From Kiritimatiellia bacterium (GTDB taxonomy: Bacteria; Verrucomicrobiota; Kiritimatiellia; SLAD01): a DNA stretch of 11,729 nt. Below the pieces are notes generated by a model. The model did no database searches, was not told the origin of the DNA, and saw only the letters and a program-made list of their open reading frames with translations. The first letter of the stretch is position 1. Each line of letters opens with the position of its first letter. Of this stretch, positions 6,184-11,729 are shown piece after piece. A program made the translations under genes and the position numbers. Where the stretch lies: positions 1 to 11,729 of the forward strand of contig SKXR01000034.1 in NCBI GenBank assembly GCA_007128275.1. The letters run 5' to 3'.

Positions 6184-9090
6184 TTATCTCCTTGTAAGTT
6201 CAAGCTTTGGCTCCATGGGATGGAAGATCATGATCGGACAGGGCGGCGTCCACTCCATATTCAGGGCGGCGTTCACGAGGCGGCGCTGCCGTTCGACATG
6301 CCGCTGGTGATGACCGCCGGACGGCGCGGCGCTGCGCAAGCGCCCCACATAGCTCAGGGATTGATGCGGCAACATGCATTCGCGGATATCATGTTGAATC
6401 GCGTACCACGCGCCCTGGTTCATCGGTTCTTCCTGGGCCCAAACCACTTCATCGGCTTGCGCATATTTCGCCATCTCCTCCCTTAACATGGCTTTCGGGA
6501 AAGGATAGAGCTGTTCAACGCGGATGAGGACCATCTCCGTCTTCTCCAACGCGCGTCGCCGCTCGAGCAAGTCATAATAGACCTTGCCGCTGCACAGGAT
6601 CACGCGCCGCACCGGATCCGGAGGCAACGGATCAACCTCGCCGATGACCACACGGAACGTGCCGTGGGTTAGTTCTTCAATCTCGCTAAACGAAATCTTG
6701 CGACGCAACATGCTCTTGGGGCTCATGATAATCAACGGCTTGCGGTAAGCGCGAATGATTTCACGGCGCAACATGTGAAACATCTGCGCCGGCGACGTGG
6801 GCACACACACCTGCATGTTGTCCTGTGCGCACAATTGCAGAAATCGTTCGAGGCGCGCCGACGTGTGTTCGGGCCCCTGCCCCTCCCACCCGTTCGGCAA
6901 CATGAGCACCAAGCCGCATAATTTGCGCCACTTCTGCTCGGACGAACTGAGAAACTGATCAATGACGACCTGAGCCCCGTTCACAAAATCCCCGAACTGC
7001 GCTTCCCAGATCACCAGCGTTTCGGGATTCGTCATGGCATAGCCGTACTCGAACGCCAGCACAGCCTCTTCGGAAAGAATCGTGTCCGCCACGGTAAACA
7101 GGGGTTGCCCCTCTTTGATATGCTTCAGCGGAATGTAATTATCACCGTTTCGCTGATTATGCAGCACGGCATGTCGATGAAAGAACGTGCCCCGCCCGGT
7201 ATCCTGACCGACCAGCCGAATGGCATGATCCTCTTCCAGCAGACTGGCGTAGGCCAGCGTCTCCGCGCCGCCCCAATCCACCGGCAACGCACCGGAAGCC
7301 ATTTTGCGGCGGTCATCAATAATCTTCTCGACGCGCGGATGCAGGACAAACCCTTCCGGCAAAGTGGTCACGGTTGCACCCAACCGCTTCAGCCGCTCCA
7401 CCGGCACGGCCGTATCCGCGGGGTCATCCCATTTGGCGCTCAAATAGCGCGCCCAATTGGACATGAACGGATACTTCTCTTTGGCCGGCGGAAACGGCGC
7501 CACCGACTCGTTCTCTTCAAGAGCTTGACGATATTTCGCGACCATCTTGTCGCCCTCGCCCTCTTGCAATACGCCCGCGGATTCCAGTTGTCCGGCATAG
7601 AGCTGTCGCGTGGTGGGATGGTTTCTAATCCGTTCATACATCATGGGCTGGGTGGCCGCCGGCTCGTCCGCTTCATTGTGCCCATGACGCCGCGTGCAAA
7701 TCATGTCGATAATCACATCCTTGCGGAACATTTCCCGGAAATCCATGGCCATCTGCATGACGTACGCGCAGGCTTCCGGATCATCGCCGTTCACGTGGAA
7801 AATCGGCGCCTGCACCACTTTCCCAATATCGGTACAATACAGCGTGGAGCGATAATCCAAGGGATTGCTGAGCGTGAATCCGATGCGGTTGTTCACCACA
7901 ATGTGCACGATGCCCCCGGACGAATAGGCGCGGGTCTGGGTCAAATTCAGGGTCTCGTACACCACGCCCTGCCCCCAGAAGGCCGCATCGCCGTGTATCA
8001 AGACGCCAAGCACCTCATCGGTCCGGCCTTCGCGTCGGTCCACCCGCGCGCGAACGGCGCCCGCCACCACCGGATCGATGATTTCCAAGTGCGAAGGATT
8101 GAACGCCAGCGCCAGATGCAGCGAACCGTTGGCCAATTCGTAATCCGCGGAAAACCCTTCATGGTATTTCACGTCGCCACGCATGATGTCCACTTCGTCC
8201 CCGTCTTCTTTCCCCTCGAAAATGGAAAAGAGCGCGTCGGGCATTTTCCCCATGATATTGATCAGGACGTTGAGCCGCCCGCGATGCGCCATGCCGATGA
8301 CGATCTCTTTGATGGCGGCCTTGTCGGCCCGCTCAATCAGCACGTCCAACATCGGAATCAGCGATTCGCCGCCCTCCAGGGAGAAACGCTTCTGGCCGAC
8401 ATACTTCACATGCAGGTACTGCTCCAGCCCTTCCGCCGCCGTCAGGCGCCCGAGCAAACGCTTCTTGAAGGCGGCATCATAGTTGGGTTGCCCAAGCACC
8501 CGTTCAAAGCGGTCCTGTAACCAGCGCCGCTGTTCGGCCGCCGTGATATGAATGTATTCAAGCCCGATATGGCCGGTGTACGTCTTCTGCAGGCGCTCTT
8601 CGATTTCACGCAGCGTAAGGTCCGGCGGCGCCACAAACGTCCCGATGTTGAAAACAGTGTCGAGATCTCTTTCGCTCAAGCCCTGAAAATAGAGATCCAG
8701 ATCGGGGACCGGCGGTAGAGGACGCAACTTGATGGGATCCAAATCCGCGCGCAAATGCCCGAATAGACGGTACGCGCGAATCAAGCGAAGCACGCCCGCC
8801 TGTTTCTCCGCAAACGCCCTCGTGAACCCGCTGGCTTGCGCGCCGCCCCCCCCGGTTCCGGCGCGCGCGGCGCGGGCCATATCCGCGAATTCCCGCCGAA
8901 TCTCGGAATGACTCACGTCTTTTCGGCCGTTGTCGGATACCGATAGAGTATCAAAAAAATCGCGCCAAGCCGGCTCGACCGTATCGGCATTCTCCAGATA
9001 GCGCTCGTAAAGCTCTTCAATGAATGGGGCGTTGCCGGCGTATAGATACGAATCCCGAACCCGTTCCATCCATTCACTTTTCGAGATCAT
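6184..9090 (-). CDS. sucA: 2-oxoglutarate dehydrogenase E1 component (thiamine diphosphate-dependent)
   Basis: This enzyme decarboxylates 2-oxoglutarate and loads the succinyl group onto the E2 lipoyl arm. At 968 residues it is slightly longer than the usual 930-950. The N-terminal segment (SYLYAGNAPFIEELYERYL) matches the E2/E3-contact region. Diagnostic motifs follow in order: MAHRGRLNVL (about 267-276, active-site His269), HGDAAFWGQGVV starting the ThDP/Mg2+ site (D368), NNRIGFTLSNP (400-410), RRHGHNEADEP (467-477), GRGTFFHRHAVLHNQ (632-646), EAQFGDFVNGAQVVIDQF (696-713) and QEEPMNQGAWY (886-896). After the expected end near NAALN there is an extra tail of about 24 residues with no recognised function. 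The ATG start has AGGTGA eight bases upstream. A 110-base gap separates it from the upstream unknown gene, so a separate promoter is possible. No frameshift is seen. Confidence 0.98.
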   Translation of the reverse strand: MISKSEWMERVRDSYLYAGNAPFIEELYERYLENADTVEPAWRDFFDTLSVSDNGRKDVSHSEIRREFADMARAARAGTGGGGAQASGFTRAFAEKQAGVLRLIRAYRLFGHLRADLDPIKLRPLPPVPDLDLYFQGLSERDLDTVFNIGTFVAPPDLTLREIEERLQKTYTGHIGLEYIHITAAEQRRWLQDRFERVLGQPNYDAAFKKRLLGRLTAAEGLEQYLHVKYVGQKRFSLEGGESLIPMLDVLIERADKAAIKEIVIGMAHRGRLNVLINIMGKMPDALFSIFEGKEDGDEVDIMRGDVKYHEGFSADYELANGSLHLALAFNPSHLEIIDPVVAGAVRARVDRREGRTDEVLGVLIHGDAAFWGQGVVYETLNLTQTRAYSSGGIVHIVVNNRIGFTLSNPLDYRSTLYCTDIGKVVQAPIFHVNGDDPEACAYVMQMAMDFREMFRKDVIIDMICTRRHGHNEADEPAATQPMMYERIRNHPTTRQLYAGQLESAGVLQEGEGDKMVAKYRQALEENESVAPFPPAKEKYPFMSNWARYLSAKWDDPADTAVPVERLKRLGATVTTLPEGFVLHPRVEKIIDDRRKMASGALPVDWGGAETLAYASLLEEDHAIRLVGQDTGRGTFFHRHAVLHNQRNGDNYIPLKHIKEGQPLFTVADTILSEEAVLAFEYGYAMTNPETLVIWEAQFGDFVNGAQVVIDQFLSSSEQKWRKLCGLVLMLPNGWEGQGPEHTSARLERFLQLCAQDNMQVCVPTSPAQMFHMLRREIIRAYRKPLIIMSPKSMLRRKISFSEIEELTHGTFRVVIGEVDPLPPDPVRRVILCSGKVYYDLLERRRALEKTEMVLIRVEQLYPFPKAMLREEMAKYAQADEVVWAQEEPMNQGAWYAIQHDIRECMLPHQSLSYVGRLRSAAPSGGHHQRHVERQRRLVNAALNMEWTPPCPIMIFHPMEPKLELTRR
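6188..6193 (-). promoter_or_regulatory. sucB ribosome-binding site embedded in the end of sucA
   Basis: On the minus strand AAGGAG (within ACAAGGAGATAA) covers the last Thr-Arg-Arg codons and abuts the TAA stop of sucA, ten bases before the sucB ATG. A ribosome finishing sucA would be on top of this site, giving coupled E1/E2 synthesis. Confidence 0.75.
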
Positions 9091-9129
9091 GCGTACGTCA
9101 CCTGACCATTCATTATTACTGCGGAGCCC

Positions 9130-9144
9130 TCAGGGAAACCCTGA
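9130..9144. promoter_or_regulatory. Inverted repeat in the sucA upstream region, possible operator or leader hairpin
   Basis: TCAGGG AAA CCCTGA is a perfect 6-3-6 inverted repeat, 40 bases upstream of sucA. A -10-like CATAAT on the minus strand (9153-9148) lies immediately upstream, but no good -35 is visible at the right distance. If that is the sucA promoter, the repeat would sit at the transcription start. It is followed by TTTATT on the + strand only, so it is not a leftward terminator. Confidence 0.3.
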
Positions 9145-9200
9145 TTTATTATGTCCACGATAGCATTCATGCACGCAGATTCCATCATATAAACAAGTTT

Positions 9201-10316
9201 TCAGGCAATACCTTTCGCGGCAACCGGTTCTGCACCGTGACGGACCGTCCCGATGGCCCGGGGCACGATGACGTCCATAAACCGACGGCAACGAACCCAT
9301 AAATGAATCGGCGGCAGTATCGGCGCGCTTTCAGGGGCAGCCTCGCCGGCGTCTTCGTCATCCCCGGCGTCCGGATTCGCGGGGACCGGAATGTCGCGAA
9401 GCGCAAACTCCGCCGTAGCGCCTTCGCGTACGGACAAGTCCAGTGCGCGCGCATAATCCGCCCCTTCCACCCGCACCAGATCCACCGGCTTGCGGCTGTT
9501 GTTTGTGAAGGTGACCTGAAGCGTCGCCAAACAGCTTCCGTCGTCAAGCGGCTCGCCCAAAACGGGCGTGACCACAAAATCGAAATCACGATTCACCCGC
9601 AACTGCTCATCCGCCGCCAGATTAAATTCGTGTTCCTCCGAAACCGGCACATCCAACACCGTCACAAAGGCATCGGAATACTCCTTCAATATCCCGACAT
9701 TGTCCTTGCTCTTCCCCTCGTGCACCACTTCCAACACCACATGGCGACCGATATACTTCTCAAGAATCGGTTCATAGGATGACGCCCCCTCACTGATGAC
9801 CTGCTGCGTCGTGGACGTTATGCGCGCGTCCTGCGTATTCAACAACGTGGAAGTGCCCGCCTTCTTGAAGGCTCCCACGAATACCGACACCGCCTGCCCA
9901 AATGCGTCCCGCAACAGATTAAACAGGTTCCGCGCTCCCCGCCAAACACGCCGCGCCAGATTGGGACAATACGTGCGGGCAATCTCCTTGCGACGACGCT
10001 CCTGATTCTCGGGCGACAGTTCGTCATGAAATCGCTTCAACCCCCGGATAGTCCCGAACTGCGACTGATAAAGGAGCGTGCTCGTTTCCAGATGACCGCC
10101 TTTTCCGTCAAGAATGGGTGTCGGATGAACCAACTCCAAGCCGTTGTGATAGACCTGCAGTTTTCCCCACACCCGACGACCGTCCAGATGTTCCAGATTC
10201 ACAAAATACCCGCGGAAATCGCGCAAACACTTGTCCCGCAACCGGTATTTGATGATCGTGCCGACAAACGCCGTCGCGAAGATCGTCAGCACGGTGATAA
10301 TCAGAATATTGTCCAT
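9201..10316 (-). CDS. Unrecognised membrane-anchored protein at the head of the sucAB-lpdA run
   Basis: I do not recognise this family. From the ATG at 10316 the protein has 371 residues. A hydrophobic segment at about 3-24 is followed by KYRLRDKCLRD, so by the positive-inside rule the bulk should be cytoplasmic. Residues about 34-98 (GYFVNLEHLDGRRVWGKLQV and LELVHP) look like a small beta-barrel. About 120-155 is a basic-to-hydrophobic helical stretch. About 183-224 (IGRHVVLEVVHEG and VGILKEYSDAFVTVLDV) resembles an Sm/SH3-like barrel. About 244-310 is a possible beta-sandwich (TLQVTFTNNSRKPVDLV). An acidic patch follows at 316-326 and a basic tail. These fold guesses come from pattern only. 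The frame extends upstream to an ATG at 10418 (405 aa). I prefer 10316 because the longer start overlaps the mdh promoter and would put a 34-residue tail before the anchor, but neither start has a strong ribosome-binding site. The next gene is sucA, same strand, 110 bases on. Confidence 0.75.
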   Translation of the reverse strand: MDNILIITVLTIFATAFVGTIIKYRLRDKCLRDFRGYFVNLEHLDGRRVWGKLQVYHNGLELVHPTPILDGKGGHLETSTLLYQSQFGTIRGLKRFHDELSPENQERRRKEIARTYCPNLARRVWRGARNLFNLLRDAFGQAVSVFVGAFKKAGTSTLLNTQDARITSTTQQVISEGASSYEPILEKYIGRHVVLEVVHEGKSKDNVGILKEYSDAFVTVLDVPVSEEHEFNLAADEQLRVNRDFDFVVTPVLGEPLDDGSCLATLQVTFTNNSRKPVDLVRVEGADYARALDLSVREGATAEFALRDIPVPANPDAGDDEDAGEAAPESAPILPPIHLWVRCRRFMDVIVPRAIGTVRHGAEPVAAKGIA

Positions 10317-10397
10317 AAGAACGACCGACGGGCTAAGGGTTTCCCCTTCTGGCTCATACGAAAAACACCGATCAACACGGAAAACGACCGATTCCTC

Positions 10398-10425
10398 TTG
10401 TCCCTCGTAAATCGGCATTTATACT
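10398..10425 (+). promoter_or_regulatory. Predicted sigma70-type promoter of mdh
   Basis: TTGTCC (10398-10403) and TATACT (10420-10425, five of six to consensus) are 16 bases apart. The expected start is near 10432, giving a leader of about 40 bases before the mdh ATG. It overlaps the possible long start (10418) of the divergent gene, which favours that gene's shorter start. Confidence 0.55.
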
Positions 10426-10473
10426 GACTCGCGTACGCCTATTCCAGATTATTCAACAAGGAGACGAAAGAAT

Positions 10474-11484
10474 ATGAGTTATATCACCAACGACAAACTG
10501 GTCATACTGGGCGCCGCCGGCGCCATCGGTTCCAACATGACCCAAGCCGCCCTGACGCTGGGTCTGACCCCCAACGTGTGCATGTACGACCCGTTCGAAA
10601 AGGGTCTGCAAGGCGCGGCCGAAGAAATCTATCACTGCGCCTTCCCAGGCGCCCGCGTCACGTGGACCACGGACATCGCCGAAGCCCTGAAAGGCGCGAA
10701 ATACCTCATTTCCTCCGGCGGCGCGCCGCGCAAGGAAGGCATGACCCGCGAAGATCTGCTCAAAGGCAACGCCGAAATCGCCGCGCAACTCGGTAAGGAC
10801 ATCAAGGCGCACGCGCCCGACCTCAAGTTCGGCGTCATCATCTTCAACCCGGCCGACATCACCGGTTTGACCGTACTTGTGCATTCCGGACTCGCGCCCA
10901 GCGCGATCGGCACCCTCGCCGCGCTCGACAGCACCCGCCTGCAAACCGCGCTCGCCCAGCATTTCGGCGTGGCGCAGGACGAAGTGACCGGCTGCCGCAC
11001 CTACGGCGGGCACGGTGAAATGATGGCGGTCTTCGCCGGCACGACCAAAGTGGCCGGGACCCCCCTCGCCGACCTGATCGGAACGGACAAACTCACCGCC
11101 GAACAGTGGGATGCCATCAAGGCGCACGTCTGCCAGGGCGGAAAGAAGATCATCCAGTTGCGCGGTCGCAGCTCGTTCCAAAGCCCGTCGCACCAGTCGC
11201 TCCTGATGGTCAAGGCCGTCATGGACGGCGAAGGCTATCCTTGGCCGTCGGGCATCTACGTCAACGACCCGACGAACGGCTTCGAGAAGATCATGATGGC
11301 CATGGAAACCACGCTCGACCAGAACGGGCTGACCGGCAAGATGCCGACCGGCTCGGAAGCCGACGTGCAGGCCTTGCGTGAATCCTACGAGCACCTCTGC
11401 AAACTGCGCGATGAAGTCATCGACATGGGCATCCTCCCGCCGCTCGGCGACTGGGAGAAAGCGAACCCGAACTTGAAGAAGTAA
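10474..11484 (+). CDS. mdh: Malate dehydrogenase (NAD-dependent, LDH/MDH superfamily)
   Basis: The enzyme interconverts malate and oxaloacetate in the cytoplasm with NAD(H). The 336-residue protein begins with a Rossmann fold: GAAGAIG at 13-19 and an acidic D39 in CMYDP, expected to hold the NAD ribose. The mobile loop GGAPRKEGMTREDL carries R86 and R92. An Arg at the R86 position, rather than the Gln of lactate dehydrogenases, indicates a dicarboxylate substrate. NPAD (N125), DSTRLQ (R155) and YGGHGE (catalytic H180) complete the active site. The sequence resembles the Bacteroidota-type malate dehydrogenase as remembered, rather than the E. coli or citrate-synthase-linked bacillus type. The start is fixed by AAGGAG (10458-10463) ten bases upstream. 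The gene is divergent from the run that encodes 2-oxoglutarate dehydrogenase, and the two share a short control region. The stop is TAA at 11482-11484. Confidence 0.96.
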   Translation: MSYITNDKLVILGAAGAIGSNMTQAALTLGLTPNVCMYDPFEKGLQGAAEEIYHCAFPGARVTWTTDIAEALKGAKYLISSGGAPRKEGMTREDLLKGNAEIAAQLGKDIKAHAPDLKFGVIIFNPADITGLTVLVHSGLAPSAIGTLAALDSTRLQTALAQHFGVAQDEVTGCRTYGGHGEMMAVFAGTTKVAGTPLADLIGTDKLTAEQWDAIKAHVCQGGKKIIQLRGRSSFQSPSHQSLLMVKAVMDGEGYPWPSGIYVNDPTNGFEKIMMAMETTLDQNGLTGKMPTGSEADVQALRESYEHLCKLRDEVIDMGILPPLGDWEKANPNLKK

Positions 11485-11504
11485 GAAGTCGGAAGGTAGA
11501 AGTG

Positions 11505-11546
11505 GGCCGTGGGCGGTGCGATGCCTTTCACGGCCTGTTTCTTCTT
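11505..11546 (+). terminator. Possible terminator after mdh
   Basis: GGCCGTG (11505-11511) pairs with CACGGCC (11529-11535), extended inside by GGC/GCC across a TTT bulge. TGTTTCTTCTT follows directly, a broken U-rich tract. It lies 20 bases past the mdh stop. The stem is good but the tract is imperfect. Confidence 0.45.
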
Positions 11547-11570
11547 GAACAGAAGAACGCAAAGTCGGCT

Positions 11571-11622
11571 TTTCACTTTTCCAATCGTTGGAAGTGAAAT
11601 CGGGTCACTTTTCCAATCGTTG
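11571..11622. repeat. Tandem 18-bp direct repeat with an overlapping hairpin
   Basis: TCACTTTTCCAATCGTTG occurs at 11573-11590 and again, identical, at 11605-11622 (period 32). The first copy is also half of a hairpin: TTTCAC plus TTCCAA pair with TTGGAA plus GTGAAA around a TCG loop, with two unpaired T. The second copy lacks the right arm. It looks like a dispersed intergenic repeat family rather than coding sequence. Confidence 0.7.
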
Positions 11623-11702
11623 CCTGCCCGCCCTTGGCCATGCACTGCCTGATGCAAAACATGTTTGTTTGCTCATCAGGCCCGTCTGCACAAGCGGCAG
11701 GC
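11622..11702. repeat. Nested inverted repeats at the right end of the window
   Basis: GCCTGCC (11622-11628) and GGCAGGC (11696-11702) enclose GCCTGATG (11647-11654) and CATCAGGC (11674-11681). The inner stem continues with CAAA pairing to TTTG past a small bulge. GGGGAACTTTTTT follows the outer arm, so it could serve as a rightward terminator or be a REP-like intergenic element. No gene is supported in 11485-11729. Confidence 0.5.
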
Positions 11703-11729
11703 GGGGAACTTTTTTCGCGCGTTTTTCCA

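Noticed and set aside
7105..8520. A 471-codon open frame on the + strand within sucA
   Set aside because: It lies wholly antisense to conserved sucA motifs, has low-complexity His/Arg-rich composition and lacks a ribosome-binding site context.
9091..9200. Promoter for sucA
   Set aside because: A CATAAT -10-like hexamer exists, but no acceptable -35 lies 16-18 bases upstream, so I do not list it as a promoter.
11486..11503. Degenerate GAAG-type tandem repeat just after mdh
   Set aside because: Only three loose units (GAAGTCG, GAAGGTA, GAAGT) are visible, too few and too divergent to call a repeat.
10453..11562. A 369-codon open frame on the - strand over mdh
   Set aside because: It is a mirror of the mdh coding frame, with no recognisable domain. 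The + strand frame has every malate dehydrogenase active-site motif.
1..11729. CRISPR arrays, tRNA/rRNA genes, transposases, phage or defence genes
   Set aside because: None of the required repeat-spacer patterns, cloverleaf signatures or family motifs were found on either strand.

Overview
The window (about 11.7 kb, GC-rich, roughly 60% by eye) looks like an ordinary chromosomal segment from a bacterium of the Planctomycetes-Verrucomicrobia-Chlamydiae (PVC) group, possibly Kiritimatiellota or a relative. This placement is an inference. It rests on a secreted SUMF1/FGE-fold protein of the kind expanded in those lineages (remembered family pattern, not searched), a malate dehydrogenase resembling the Bacteroidota-type enzyme, and short TTCCAA/TTGGAA intergenic repeats. 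No tRNA, rRNA, CRISPR array, insertion sequence or phage gene was seen.

Layout, left to right. The 3' end of an ACR3-type arsenite efflux permease runs in from the left edge on the + strand (1-539). Converging on it is a minus-strand cluster of three genes: a secreted, apparently non-catalytic FGE-fold protein (2649-1483) followed by two small four-helix membrane proteins of unknown function (1459-1019 and 988-557). Next comes a monocistronic minus-strand gene for a small single-RRM RNA-binding protein (3105-2845), with its own promoter, a structured leader and a strong intrinsic terminator. Then comes a minus-strand run with 2-oxoglutarate dehydrogenase E1 (sucA, 9090-6184), E2 (sucB, 6177-4768) and E3 (lpdA, 4728-3307). 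It is preceded by an unrecognised membrane-anchored protein (10316-9201). Divergent from all of these, on the + strand, is malate dehydrogenase (mdh, 10474-11484). The right end (11485-11729) is non-coding and rich in inverted and direct repeats.

How the genes work together. SucA, SucB and LpdA form the complete 2-oxoglutarate dehydrogenase complex (2-oxoglutarate to succinyl-CoA, NADH and CO2). Mdh closes the oxidative TCA cycle from malate to oxaloacetate, so 3.3-10.5 kb is a TCA-cycle locus. sucA and sucB are tightly coupled: the ribosome-binding site of sucB lies in the last codons of sucA. The gene at the head of the run encodes one transmembrane anchor, two segments that look like small beta-barrels and a possible beta-sandwich. 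It is the least explained protein in the window.

I see no convincing new defence or mobile system. The items most worth a second look are the unknown protein upstream of sucA, the FGE-fold/two-membrane-protein cluster, the highly charged linker in SucB, the structured leader of the RRM gene and the repeat cluster after mdh.
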